Assembly (NCBI GenBank): GCA_035536185.1
Contig: DATLOM010000060.1
Location: forward strand, 1-64,000
Direction: 5' to 3'
Origin: GCA-2861595 sp035536185
GTDB lineage: Bacteria; Actinomycetota; Acidimicrobiia; Acidimicrobiales; GCA-2861595
Length of the DNA: 64,000 nucleotides
Shown here: one piece after another, positions 31,121 through 40,322 of the stretch
How the letters are laid out: each line of letters opens with the position of its first letter
Numbering within the stretch: the first letter of the stretch is position 1
Notes under the pieces: generated by a model
Database searches by the model: none
Seen by the model: only the letters and a program-made list of their open reading frames with translations
Told to the model about the DNA's origin: nothing
Translations under genes and position numbers: made by a program

Positions 31121-33592
31121 TCAAGGCTGTTCCGTGTGCCGGTGCCGGTGCCGACGCCGGTAGAGGGAGATGGCACCCCCCGAGACTGCGAGCAACACAA
31201 CCCCCGCCACGGCCAACCCACTACTGTCCCGGTTGTCACGCCTGACAGGCGGTAGCACTGTTTCCCTGCACGGCGGTCCAAGTGGCACGCGCCGGACGCG
31301 GTTGTTGCCGCTATCGAGCACCACGAGGTGGCATTGGTCAAGGGCCAGGTTTGTCGGGGAGTCAAGGGCGCTCAGCGCAGCCGGCAGGCCGTCGCCGTTG
31401 TAGCCCCGCTGGCCGTTTCCTACTGCGGTAGTCAAGGTTCCGTCCTTGTCAACCCTGCGGATGCTGTGGTCGCCTGTGTCGGAAAAGTACAGGTTGCCGT
31501 CCGTTGCCAGGGCCAGCCCCGACGACGCACTGATGGGGCTGGCGGTAGCAGGTTCTGCCTCGTGTCGTAACCCCGTGGTAGTTCCGTTTCCTGCCACAGC
31601 GCCAGCTCGGCCAGGCGCTACCTGCTGGCCATTCACCGTAACTGGGCGATCCTTCCGGTTCACGAACCAGATGCGGTTCGTAGCAGCATCGCTGACGTAC
31701 ACGTTGCCGGCGGGATCGACGGCGAGAGCGACCGGTTTGCTGCAGCACCCCCGGGCAGCGGGCGGGGCTCCGTTGCCTGCAACTGTGGAGACGCCGCCCA
31801 TCGGCCCGATATGTAGAAGTCGGCCCCCGGCGCTGTCACCGACAAGGAGGCTTCCGGTGGTGATGTCAACGGCCATCGCGGTAGCGCCAAATGAGCCCGT
31901 TCGATCCGTGCCCGCGGTACCCCCGGCCACGGTGCGCCAGGAGCCAGGCTCAATGGAGACTCCATGGATGGTTATGGTTCTGGAACCGATATTCAGTGCG
32001 GAGATCCGGGTCCCGCCCCGGTCAACGAGGTAGAGGGCTTCGTCCGACCTGACGGCGACGCCACCGAGAACCTGACTTCCCGGATCATCCGGCGGCATCG
32101 GGCCCTTACTCGCCTTGACTGCGTCGATAGAGCCATCGCTCGCCGAGCGCTTCACGAGCTTCTTACCGAGGACGTCGATGAAGTAAAGGTGGCCCTTTCG
32201 GCCGACAGCAAGACCCTGCCACTTGGCCTTCCTCGGCGTATCACCGGATCGAGCGCATTTCCAGAACGGCTCGTTGCCTCTACCGGCACGAAGCACGCCC
32301 GATGCGTCTATGACCCGCACCTGATGATTGCCGCTGTCCGAGATGTATATCTGACCCTGTGCCACCTTGACGTCGTGAGGTCGGTTCAGGCGTGCCTCGC
32401 TGGCGAGTCGACCGTTCCCGTTGAAGCCACCATCGTCAGGACTGATACCCCCGACTCCTGCGACTGAAGAGATGATTCCGAGACTGTCGACCTTGCGCAC
32501 ACGGTGGTGGCGCTCGTCCGCCAGGTAGAGATTCCCGTTGGTATCGGCGGCGATCCCAGGCAACTGGGAGAACGAGGCTGCTCGAGCGTTGCCGCCGTCT
32601 CCACCGAAGCCAGCCACCCCACCGCCGGCAACAATGGCGATCCCACCAGCCGGCACCGTCAGGCCATGAGCCGCCGTCTCCGTCCCACCGAGGTTGATGA
32701 CGCGGACACTGGAGACGGCTGGTTGCCCGTCAGACGGTGGGGAGTACATGCCCAGGTACAGCCGCGCCCCCACGACCGCCATGCTGGGAGGCGTACCGCT
32801 GAGCACGCTGCCAAGTGCCGTACCACCGTCGCTGTCGCCACCGCCACCATCCCCCTCTTCGGCACCGCCGGCGACCGTGGCGATGTCGCCTGGCTCCACT
32901 GTGAGCTGCTGGGCCGTTCCGGTGTAGAAGGTGACCGGCCGTGTCGACCGATTGATGAACCGGACCCGAAAGGTCGAACGGCCGTGGGTGACCCTGTCAG
33001 CAACGAAGAGGTTGTGAGCTTCGTCTGTTGCGATGCTCCTTGTGCTCGTGAAGGTTGCCGCTGATACTGGGCCACCATCGCCGGCGCTGCTCCGCCCCTC
33101 AGCACCCGGCAGAGCTGACGGGTCCCCCGCAAGCGTCGTGAGGCCCGTGCCTTCAGCGTCGACCGCTACCAGCTTGGCGCCGAGGGCAACAAACAGCGCG
33201 CCCCTGCCGTCAGTAGCGAGGCGGCTGGCGCTGGGGGCGGCGTCGGAGAGGGACTCGCCGGGTCGATGCCGTTGGACGCTGCCGGGACGGAGCAGCGAGA
33301 CACTCAGTCCATCCGACTTCCGAACGATTCCTGCCCCGGGGGGACCGGTGTCTACAAAAATGCGCCCTGACTCGTCGACAGCGAGAGATCGGACCACGCC
33401 GGCTGAGTGGTCGACCTCTGTGCGCCCGCTACACAGCTGGGGCCCGGCAACGGTCTGCACGCCGCTGGCGGTCGTACTGACCGCTCGGGCGGCCACTGAA
33501 GGCGCAGTCACGACCAAAGCCGCCACCGACACAGCCGTGACCGAGGTTAGGAGCGTTATGGACAGTGGGCGGCCTCCGGAGGTCCTGAGCAA
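31121..33592 (-). CDS. Secreted NHL-repeat propeller protein with C-terminal anchor
   Basis: An 823-residue protein: signal peptide (about 1-36), then many NHL-type repeats (GNLYLADERHHRVRKVD, QIYISDSGNHQVRVID, GNVYVSDAATNRIWFVN, GNLYFSDTGDHSIRRVD) interleaved with VAGGG segments, a C-terminal helix (GLAVAGVVLLAVSGGAISLY) and an Arg/His-rich tail. It is probably two propellers anchored to the membrane. NHL propellers bind proteins, RNA or glycans; the ligand here is unknown. The only suitable start is TTG 33592, without a clear ribosome-binding site. It is divergent from the haloperoxidase gene across a 380-bp region. Confidence 0.82.
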   Translation of the reverse strand: MLRTSGGRPLSITLLTSVTAVSVAALVVTAPSVAARAVSTTASGVQTVAGPQLCSGRTEVDHSAGVVRSLAVDESGRIFVDTGPPGAGIVRKSDGLSVSLLRPGSVQRHRPGESLSDAAPSASRLATDGRGALFVALGAKLVAVDAEGTGLTTLAGDPSALPGAEGRSSAGDGGPVSAATFTSTRSIATDEAHNLFVADRVTHGRSTFRVRFINRSTRPVTFYTGTAQQLTVEPGDIATVAGGAEEGDGGGGDSDGGTALGSVLSGTPPSMAVVGARLYLGMYSPPSDGQPAVSSVRVINLGGTETAAHGLTVPAGGIAIVAGGGVAGFGGDGGNARAASFSQLPGIAADTNGNLYLADERHHRVRKVDSLGIISSVAGVGGISPDDGGFNGNGRLASEARLNRPHDVKVAQGQIYISDSGNHQVRVIDASGVLRAGRGNEPFWKCARSGDTPRKAKWQGLAVGRKGHLYFIDVLGKKLVKRSASDGSIDAVKASKGPMPPDDPGSQVLGGVAVRSDEALYLVDRGGTRISALNIGSRTITIHGVSIEPGSWRTVAGGTAGTDRTGSFGATAMAVDITTGSLLVGDSAGGRLLHIGPMGGVSTVAGNGAPPAARGCCSKPVALAVDPAGNVYVSDAATNRIWFVNRKDRPVTVNGQQVAPGRAGAVAGNGTTTGLRHEAEPATASPISASSGLALATDGNLYFSDTGDHSIRRVDKDGTLTTAVGNGQRGYNGDGLPAALSALDSPTNLALDQCHLVVLDSGNNRVRRVPLGPPCRETVLPPVRRDNRDSSGLAVAGVVLLAVSGGAISLYRRRHRHRHTEQP

Positions 33593-33974
33593 GGTTACCG
33601 CTGTTGTTCGATCGCGTACCAGAAGATGTCACGAATTCTCAATCAAGATCTATGACCCCCGCACCTAAATGGCGTGTCGCGGCACGCTTCCGCAGGGCGC
33701 CCTGAACAACCGACCCAGCAGATAGCCGGCATACCTCCCAACGTTCCTCCTAGGGACCCGAACTAGCTGAAGATCTGCTGAAACTTCGACGCTATTTGCA
33801 CTTTCTTCCGGCTCAGAGCGCTATTTTCTGTTTCAGGTCCCCAGTGCGCCCCTTGCCAGGCTGAAAGTGCTGGTGGCCGGGCGGTGACCGCGTTCACCCC
33901 CACGAAACCTGCGGGCAAGGGACACGTTTTTCAAGTTCGACTGGACATACGTAACACAGACACGGGGAGCAAAG
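33593..33974 (+). promoter_or_regulatory. Divergent promoter region with TTCAG repeat (site E)
   Basis: The 380-bp gap contains CTGAAGATCTGCTGAAA at 33767-33783, then 38 bp and TATTTT (33822-33827), the same layout as site D, facing the haloperoxidase gene with a leader of about 140 nt. No convincing promoter for the divergent NHL gene was found in 33593-33766, and no ORF with a ribosome-binding site is present. Confidence 0.65.
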
Positions 33975-35681
33975 ATGTTGCGACGTGTAAGTAGACGCTG
34001 GGTTCGTGTCGGGGCCTCAATCGCAGTGCTGGGGCTATCGGGGTCGACCGTGAGTGAGGGGCTTGAAGCGGCAGCGTCACCAGCCGTCGTGCCTGCCGAG
34101 AGCGTGGTCCTGCGATGGAACGAGGCGGTCCTGAAAGCTGTGCGGACGTCAAGCCTCGGGCCGCCCATGGTGGCCCGGGCGCTGGCCATCGTTCACACCT
34201 GCATCTATGACGCGTGGGCCGCTTACGACCCAGTGGCTGTGGGCACGCGCTTCGACGCGGCTCTGCGGCAACCGCCCAAGGATCGCACACTCTCGAATGC
34301 CAACAAGGCCGTGAGCTTCGCTGCGTACCGTGCCGCGGTGGACGTGTTCCCGGCCAGCACCAGCCCCGTGTTCGACCCCCTCATGAAAGAGCTTGGCTAC
34401 AACCGGTTTGACAGCTCATCTTCCACGAGCACGCCTGCGGGTGTCGGCAACGTCGCCTGCCGAGCCGTACTGAAATTCCGTCACCATGACGGCTCCAACC
34501 AGCTCGGCGATGAACCCGGCGGTACCCCCGGCGTCGCCTACTCCGACTACACGGGCTACCGGCCGGTCAATGAGCCGATGAACCTGACGACGGAGTTCGA
34601 CCCGGGCACGGTGCAGGATGCGAACCGCTGGCAGCCGCTTTCCTACCGGGACGCAACAGGCGCTGTGGTGACTCCGAGCTTCGTGGCCCCCTTCTGGAAC
34701 CGTGTCACACCGTTCGCCCTCCAGGGTGGTGGGCATCTTCGGTCCTCCGCTGGGCCGGCAGCTATGGGTTCACCCCAGTCAAGCAAGGAGCTAGCAGAGC
34801 TGGTGGCCACGAGCGCCGCTCTCACCGATGAACACAAGGTGATTGCCGAGTACTGGGCGGATGGGCCAAGGAGCGAGTTGCCTCCCGGGCATTGGAACCT
34901 GTTCGCTCAGTACGTCTCGCGTCGAGATGGGCACGGCGGCGGACTCGCCGGCTTGGCGAGCGATGCCAAGCTGTTCTTCGCCCTTACCAACGCAGTGTTC
35001 GACGCCGGCATAGTTGCATGGGACAACAAGATCGCCTTCGACTCGGTTCGACCGATCACTGCTGTCCGCCATCGCTTTCAGGGGACCAAGATCCTCGCTT
35101 GGGGTGGGCCCTACCGGGGCACGCAGATGATCGACGGCGAGGACTGGCTTCCCTACCAGCCATTCACCTTTCCCACTCCACCGTTTGCCGAGTACTCCTC
35201 TGGTCACAGCAACTTCAGCTCCGCCGCGGCCAGGGTTCTCGAGCTGGCTACAGGTAGCGACGCATTCGGCTACTCCGAAACAATCTCTGCCGGCAGCTCA
35301 AAGGTAGAGCCGGGAGCAGTACCGGCAGCCGACATGACGCTGTCCTTCCCGACGTTCACCTACGCAGCAGACCAGGCGGGCATATCTCGCCGCTACGGGG
35401 GCATCCACTTCGAGCGAGGTGACGTCGACGCCAGGGCAACTGGGGCACGGACGGGTGCCTGGCGTGGGCCAAGGCCCAGGCCCTCTTCAACGGGACCACT
35501 TAGCCCGCGAGGGAAGGGAGCGCTCACCGACGCGAGGTGCACCGGCACCCGGAGATGCTTCCAACGATCACGGCGGGAGCCACATGAGCAGGTCGAAAGG
35601 CGGAAGGTGGTCTCAGGTGTAGGCAGCAGCACCCGAGCACCCTGGGAGCAGGTGATGGGCCCGGCATCCTCGCCGCGGTGA
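33975..35681 (+). CDS. Vanadium-dependent haloperoxidase-like secreted protein, frameshifted near its 3' end
   Basis: Member of the PAP2/vanadium haloperoxidase superfamily; relatives oxidise halides with H2O2 or act as phosphatases. It has a signal peptide (about 1-35), then an all-helical domain with WDNKIAFDSVRPITAV, the vanadate/phosphate loop EYSSGHSNFSSAA (His411) and the final ligand segment RRYGGIHFERGD (His478). After about residue 495 the frame becomes Arg/Pro-rich and unlike the family, whereas the neighbouring frame reads AWAKAQALFNGTT then stop at 35503, the expected ending. A one-base (G) loss near 35460 explains this. The annotated end is the literal frame; the ancestral protein is about 510 residues. 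GGGGAG precedes the ATG. Confidence 0.8.
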   Translation: MLRRVSRRWVRVGASIAVLGLSGSTVSEGLEAAASPAVVPAESVVLRWNEAVLKAVRTSSLGPPMVARALAIVHTCIYDAWAAYDPVAVGTRFDAALRQPPKDRTLSNANKAVSFAAYRAAVDVFPASTSPVFDPLMKELGYNRFDSSSSTSTPAGVGNVACRAVLKFRHHDGSNQLGDEPGGTPGVAYSDYTGYRPVNEPMNLTTEFDPGTVQDANRWQPLSYRDATGAVVTPSFVAPFWNRVTPFALQGGGHLRSSAGPAAMGSPQSSKELAELVATSAALTDEHKVIAEYWADGPRSELPPGHWNLFAQYVSRRDGHGGGLAGLASDAKLFFALTNAVFDAGIVAWDNKIAFDSVRPITAVRHRFQGTKILAWGGPYRGTQMIDGEDWLPYQPFTFPTPPFAEYSSGHSNFSSAAARVLELATGSDAFGYSETISAGSSKVEPGAVPAADMTLSFPTFTYAADQAGISRRYGGIHFERGDVDARATGARTGAWRGPRPRPSSTGPLSPRGKGALTDARCTGTRRCFQRSRREPHEQVERRKVVSGVGSSTRAPWEQVMGPASSPR

Positions 35682-35831
35682 ACCGAGGCGACCGTCGGAA
35701 GGCAGTTCCGGCCCACGCCGAGAGACTTCCCGCGGGGTCGACCCAGTCGAGTTCCTCGAAGCTCGTGAAAGGACCCACGGTTGTGACCGGAGGGCCAGAA
35801 ATAGGATATTCAACTTGACGTCCGGCAAGGC
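35504..35831. other. Intergenic region between haloperoxidase and polysaccharide cluster
   Basis: If the frameshift is corrected, about 330 bp separate the haloperoxidase from the convergent epimerase gene. No ORF with a ribosome-binding site, hairpin with U-tract or TTCAG box was found. An AT-richer patch lies at 35800-35820. Confidence 0.3.
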
Positions 35832-36758
35832 TCAGCGGACGATGAACCACTCCACCGTGCTTCGGAGGCCGGCCTCGAAAGGCGTCGATGCCTGCCATGC
35901 CAGGTCGCGGTAGGCAGCGGACACGTCGGCCTCGGAGCGGCGTACGTCGCCGGCACGGGGTTCGGTGTGGGTGCGGGCCGGCTCCATGCCGAGAATTTGA
36001 GCCAGGATTTCCAGCAGGTCGAGGACCGAATGGGTGGAATCGCCGGCGATGTTGTAGGCGTGTCCGTTGCACACGGCAGCCGGGGCAGCGGCCGCCGCCA
36101 GGTTGGCCTGCACCACGTCGTCCACGTAGGTGAAGGCGCGGGACTGGAGGCCGTCGCCGTGGACGACGGCCGCCTCACCCTTGTGCAGGGCCTCGATGAA
36201 CAGCGGCACCACTGCCGCGTACGCGGAGTCCGGCCGCTGGCGAGGCCCGTACACGTTGAAGTAACGAAGAGCCACCGTCTCCAGCCCGTAGACCTCGGCG
36301 AAGACCCGGCAGTAGTGCTCGCCGGCCAGCTTGGTGACGGCGTAGGGCGAGCGGGGGAGGCAGGGCGCTGTCTCGGGCGTGGGCAACACCGCAGCCCCGC
36401 CGTACACGCTGCTCGACGAGGCCGAGACCACGCGTCGCGCTCCCGCGTCGGCCGCCGCCTTCAGCACCACCAGCGTGCCATGAGTGTTGGCGGTGTCGGT
36501 TTCCAGCGGCTGCTCCACGGACCGCAACACGGCCCGGTGGGCGGCGAAGTGGAAGACCAGCTCGCAGCCCTCCACGGTCCGTTGCACCAGGTCCTCGTCG
36601 TTGATGCCGCCGATGAAGGCCTCGGCCGCCGGGTTCAGGTGCTCCGCATAGCCGGAGGACAAGTCGTCGAGCACCCGAACGTGGTGACCGGCGGCAACCA
36701 GCGCGTCCACGGTGTGCGATCCGATGAAGCCCGCTCCGCCCGTCACCAGGACCCTCAT
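35832..36758 (-). CDS. NAD-dependent nucleotide-sugar epimerase (GalE/WbpP-like)
   Basis: A 308-residue extended short-chain dehydrogenase. Rossmann motif TGGAGFIGSH at the N-terminus, SSSSVYGG and the active-site pair in SPYAVTKLAGEHY (Tyr-x3-Lys), then RYFNVYGPRQRPDSAYAAVVP, typical of UDP-glucose/UDP-GlcNAc 4-epimerases. It supplies an epimerised nucleotide sugar for the surrounding polysaccharide genes. Exact substrate is not decidable by eye. A TAGGGT -10-like element 9 bp before the ATG suggests a leaderless transcript. Divergent from the glycosyltransferase at 36785. Confidence 0.88.
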   Translation of the reverse strand: MRVLVTGGAGFIGSHTVDALVAAGHHVRVLDDLSSGYAEHLNPAAEAFIGGINDEDLVQRTVEGCELVFHFAAHRAVLRSVEQPLETDTANTHGTLVVLKAAADAGARRVVSASSSSVYGGAAVLPTPETAPCLPRSPYAVTKLAGEHYCRVFAEVYGLETVALRYFNVYGPRQRPDSAYAAVVPLFIEALHKGEAAVVHGDGLQSRAFTYVDDVVQANLAAAAAPAAVCNGHAYNIAGDSTHSVLDLLEILAQILGMEPARTHTEPRAGDVRRSEADVSAAYRDLAWQASTPFEAGLRSTVEWFIVR

Positions 36759-36784
36759 TGCCGGCGCACCCTACGCTTGGCCCG

Positions 36785-37924
36785 ATGCCAAGCGGGCCCG
36801 CCATGAGGGCGATGCTCGTGCTCACCGACAGCAACCGCGGCGGCACGCCGCACCGGGTCGCGGCCGTGGCCCGCGGCCTTTCGGCCCGGGGGTGGCAGCT
36901 CGTGGTCGTCACCGTCAAGCCTTCCGGACCGGTGAGCGAGGACCTGGCCGCAGAAGGCATCGCCACCTTCGGCCTGGACCTGCGTAGTCCATGGCTGGCA
37001 CCCGTCGCCCTGTGGCGCCTGCGGCGATTCTTGCGGAGTTGGCGACCGGACGTGGTGCAGAGCGTGCTCTGGCACGCCAACGTGGTCGCCCGCCTCGCCG
37101 CCCTGGGCACGGGCATCCCTGTCGTCAGTGGCTACGAGAGCATCGATGACGGCAAATCCCGGTCACGTGTGCTGCTGGACCGGGCCACGCTCCGCCTCGC
37201 CACCCGGCATGTGGCCGTGTCCGCTGCGGTGGGGGAGCGGGCCGTTGCTCGCGAACGGGCCCGGCCGCAGGATCTCAGGGTGATCACCAACGGGAGGGAT
37301 GTCGAGAGGTGGGCGCCGAGGGGCCGGCGTGACGAAGTTCGAGACGGCCTCGGCATCCCCGTGGGCGCACGCGTAGTGGGATGGACGGGGCGGCTCCACC
37401 CGGTCAAGGACCTGCCCACCCTTCTCCGAGCCGTGGCGCTGCTTCCCTCGTGGTGGCTCCTCGTCGTGGGCGAGGGCGAGGAGGGAGTGAGGCTGCGGGG
37501 GCTGGCGGAGGAGATGGGATTGGGCGAGCGAGTGGTGTTCACCGGCGAGGTGGACGACGTCCCCCGGGTGCTGGAGGCCTTCGACGTCTTCTGCCTGCCT
37601 TCCCGCTGGGAGGGCCTGCCCGGTTCGCTGGTGGAGGCGATGGCGGCGGGACTGCCTGTCGTGGCCACCCGGGTCGGTGGCATCCCCGAGATCGTGGCCG
37701 ACGGGAAAAACGGCCTGCTCGTGCCTCCCGGCGACCCTCAGGGGTTGGCTTCAGCAATTGCCGCCGCCGCCCAGCGGCCCGAACTCGGCGAAAAGGCGCG
37801 CCTGACCGTGCAAGAGCACTTCTCCGAGGAGGCCATGGTGGACGGCTACGAGCGCCTGTGGCGTGAGCTGGCCACCCGATCCACAAGCTCTGTCCCGTCA
37901 GGCGGCGCGGTGCCGGAGCCGTAG
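36785..37924 (+). CDS. GT4-family glycosyltransferase
   Basis: A GT-B fold glycosyltransferase of about 380 residues. Conserved parts: N-terminal NRGGTPHRVAAVARGL, GWTGRLHPVKDLPTLLRA, and the nucleotide-sugar-binding segment PSRWEGLPGSLVEAMAAGLPVVAT with the EX7E pattern. It retains the donor sugar configuration and adds a sugar to a lipid-linked or capsule glycan in the cytoplasm. Starts at 36785 or 36803 are both possible, without a clear ribosome-binding site. It is the only plus-strand gene of the polysaccharide cluster, and its last 27 bp overlap the convergent flippase gene. Confidence 0.88.
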   Translation: MPSGPAMRAMLVLTDSNRGGTPHRVAAVARGLSARGWQLVVVTVKPSGPVSEDLAAEGIATFGLDLRSPWLAPVALWRLRRFLRSWRPDVVQSVLWHANVVARLAALGTGIPVVSGYESIDDGKSRSRVLLDRATLRLATRHVAVSAAVGERAVARERARPQDLRVITNGRDVERWAPRGRRDEVRDGLGIPVGARVVGWTGRLHPVKDLPTLLRAVALLPSWWLLVVGEGEEGVRLRGLAEEMGLGERVVFTGEVDDVPRVLEAFDVFCLPSRWEGLPGSLVEAMAAGLPVVATRVGGIPEIVADGKNGLLVPPGDPQGLASAIAAAAQRPELGEKARLTVQEHFSEEAMVDGYERLWRELATRSTSSVPSGGAVPEP

Positions 37925-39379
37925 CTGGTCGGCGAGGATGCGCCGCTCGTCCTGGCTCACCACACGCAGCGCCATTGCCGCCCCGGCGTAGACAGCGGCC
38001 CCAACGAGAGCACGCAAGAGCAGGGAAGGGAAGGTGGGCGATCCGCCGGCGGCATGGACCACGGCGGCCATCGACAGCGCGGCGACAGCGCATCGCCACA
38101 CGTCCCCCACGCCGATGCCGAACTTCAGGTGGCGCCGGGACAGGACCACCATGGGAACACCGGTGGCCACGAAGCTCACCAATGTGGCGGCGGCGGCCCC
38201 CTCTGCCCCCCATGGCGGCACCAGGGCCATGTTGAGCACCAGGTTCAGCCCGGCACCGGCGGCCACGGTGGCCAGCAGCACCCGCGTCGTGCCGGCGAGC
38301 TGGAAGACGTACTGGCTCACCGCCGTGGCCGTGAACACCACGTAGCCGGCGGCGATCAGCGGGATCAGGGGGGCAGCGTCGGCATACTCGGCGGGAGCCA
38401 GCCGCAGGAGCAGGTCGCGCCCCAGCAGGCCCAGCCCCACTGTCGCCGGCACCCCGAGAAGGAGATAGGCCTTGACGGCCAGGGAGAAGCAGGCGGCCGC
38501 GCCGTCCCTGTCGCCGGCGTGCCAGCGCCGGGTGGCCGCAGGCACGAGTATGGCGAGGATGGGCGCGCCCACGCCGACGAGCAGCGCGCCCAAGGCGTAG
38601 GCGGCGGTGTAGCGGCCCACCGCGTCGGGGCCATCGAGGCGCCCGATGAAGTAGCGGTCGCTGAAGTTGATGACCAGGTACCCGAGCATGGTGGGTACGA
38701 GAGGCAGCCCCACGGCGAGCAGGGGCCGCAGCAGGGCCTTGGTCGGTGCTCCTCCGGCGGGGCGGCTCGACCGGAGCAGCCACCAGCCGAGGACGAGGGC
38801 GAGGACGTCGGCCACGACCATGCCGGCGACCACCGCAGTCACGGAGGGCTCGATCCGGAGGGCAACGGCGATGCCGATGATCTCTCCCACCGTCCTGCCC
38901 ACCGACAGCAGGGCGTAGCGGCCGAACACCTCCAGGAGCTTCAGCGCCTCCACCTGGAGCGTCGTGAGGGCGCCGAGCGGGAGCAGGAGAGCGCCGAGGC
39001 GCAGGGGCCGGGCCACTCCAGGGGTGTTCAGCATGTCGGCCAGCAAGTCGGCGCCGGCGGCCAGGGCGAGACCCACGGCGCACGACCATGCCGATACCGC
39101 GACCAGAGCGGTGAGGATGGCGTTCGACCGCTCTTGCGGCGCGAAGCGGCTCACCAGGGCACCGCCCAGGCCGAGCCCGGACACGGCGTACAGGAGCGTG
39201 ACGGTCACGCTCACCAACGCCCACACCCCGTACTCGCCCAGCCGCAGGCTCCCCGTCAGCAGCGGGAACAGCACGATCCCCCTGCCGGCGTCCACCATGC
39301 TGGCGACGGTGGCCACCCCAAGACCGGGCAGGCGCCACCGCCGGCCCGCTGGCGCGGCCTTCACGACGTCACGCCCCAC
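37898..39379 (-). CDS. Wzx-like polysaccharide flippase (MOP superfamily)
   Basis: A 493-residue membrane protein with about 14 hydrophobic helices and family features such as VINFSDRYFIGRL and GRYTAAYALG in the middle. Members flip undecaprenyl-linked oligosaccharides across the cytoplasmic membrane. GTG 39379 lies 4 bp after the deacetylase stop. Downstream export or ligation could involve the WaaL/Wzy-like protein at 21147-23351. The 3' end overlaps the convergent glycosyltransferase by 27 bp. Confidence 0.87.
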   Translation of the reverse strand: MGRDVVKAAPAGRRWRLPGLGVATVASMVDAGRGIVLFPLLTGSLRLGEYGVWALVSVTVTLLYAVSGLGLGGALVSRFAPQERSNAILTALVAVSAWSCAVGLALAAGADLLADMLNTPGVARPLRLGALLLPLGALTTLQVEALKLLEVFGRYALLSVGRTVGEIIGIAVALRIEPSVTAVVAGMVVADVLALVLGWWLLRSSRPAGGAPTKALLRPLLAVGLPLVPTMLGYLVINFSDRYFIGRLDGPDAVGRYTAAYALGALLVGVGAPILAILVPAATRRWHAGDRDGAAACFSLAVKAYLLLGVPATVGLGLLGRDLLLRLAPAEYADAAPLIPLIAAGYVVFTATAVSQYVFQLAGTTRVLLATVAAGAGLNLVLNMALVPPWGAEGAAAATLVSFVATGVPMVVLSRRHLKFGIGVGDVWRCAVAALSMAAVVHAAGGSPTFPSLLLRALVGAAVYAGAAMALRVVSQDERRILADQLRLRHRAA

Positions 39380-39383
39380 CCGA

Positions 39384-40301
39384 TCAGCGCGCCGCGCAGG
39401 CCTTAGCCGCCCGCGTCAGTGTTGTCGACTCGATGCCCTCGTCCGCCGCCCAACGGAGGAGCTTCTCGAGTCGCCGGGCCACTCGGGCTGCACCGGTGCC
39501 GTCGCGCGAGTACGGGCTCGTTCCCACCGACAGCTCGCTGCTGTGGAGCATGGCCACGAACGTGCGGGGGGCGGGATGGCGGCGGGCGATCGAGCGGACC
39601 ACGCCGCGCATCTCCCGAAAGCCGGTGAGGGACGGCCGCAGCCATGCCGGCTTCTGGGGCAGCCACCACCGCGGGACGATGGAGACCGGCAGCTCCCAGA
39701 TCGGCAGGTCCCCAGGGCAGGCGATGTCATCGCTCGCCGGCCGGTACGGCTGGGCCGGCGCGTCCCGGAAGTCCACCGAGCGCCCTCCGTCCCGCCACCA
39801 CATGCCGGGCGTGACGCTGGAGTCCACGAGATAGCCCAGCTCGGCCAGCAGTCGTGCCGTTCGCCCCCCCGCGCTCCACCGACCGGCACGGAAGGAGGTG
39901 GGCCGGGAGCCGAAGGAGCTCTCGAACAGCTGGGTGATGGCTTCGAGCTTGGCCCGCTCCACGTCGTCGGTGTAGTCGCACTGGTTGTCCTCGGGGCGCA
40001 GGCCCGTCGGGTCGGGACAGCGTGGCGAAGGTGACAGGAAGTCGCCGTGCAGGTGGGTCCCCAGCTCGACACGCGGGAGGCTCCCCAACGCCTCCACACT
40101 CGGAGCATGGTCGAGGACCACGTTCGACACCAGCAGGGTGGCTACCGATCCCGTCCGCTCCAGGATCGGCAGCAGGACGCCCGCCATGCCCTCGGGGACG
40201 TTGCGGAAGGCGAGCGGCGCGGAGTTCCGCCATGTGGGCCCCCCATCGGAGTCGCACTCCACGTCGACGGTGACCACCAGGCGGTCGGCGGGGTCGGTCA
40301 T
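39384..40301 (-). CDS. Polysaccharide deacetylase-like protein
   Basis: A 305-residue NodB-like protein. It begins VVTVDVECDSDGG, whose Asp-x-Glu corresponds to the metal-site region of the fold, followed by ELGTHLHGDF, where His-x-His replaces the classical His-x3-His, and FRAGRWSAGG. It is similar to deacetylase-domain proteins common in capsule clusters. Some members lack activity, so catalysis is uncertain. No signal peptide, hence cytoplasmic. Spaced 21 bp after the methyltransferase and 4 bp before the flippase gene, so part of the operon. Confidence 0.8.
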   Translation of the reverse strand: MTDPADRLVVTVDVECDSDGGPTWRNSAPLAFRNVPEGMAGVLLPILERTGSVATLLVSNVVLDHAPSVEALGSLPRVELGTHLHGDFLSPSPRCPDPTGLRPEDNQCDYTDDVERAKLEAITQLFESSFGSRPTSFRAGRWSAGGRTARLLAELGYLVDSSVTPGMWWRDGGRSVDFRDAPAQPYRPASDDIACPGDLPIWELPVSIVPRWWLPQKPAWLRPSLTGFREMRGVVRSIARRHPAPRTFVAMLHSSELSVGTSPYSRDGTGAARVARRLEKLLRWAADEGIESTTLTRAAKACAAR

Positions 40302-40322
40302 GGCGTCATTCTCTCCTGCCCT

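Noticed and set aside
33593..33766. Possible TTCAG box for the NHL-repeat gene
   Set aside because: Site E read in the NHL direction has no -10 element at the 10-bp or 38-bp distance, and no other repeat pair was found.
35504..35831. Independent small gene downstream of the haloperoxidase
   Set aside because: Short open frames here lack ribosome-binding sites and coding-like composition; the stretch is better explained as sequence read through after a frameshift plus an intergenic region.
38054..39406. Plus-strand open frame of 450 residues
   Set aside because: Antisense to the Wzx-like flippase; no motif, no ribosome-binding site and shadow composition.
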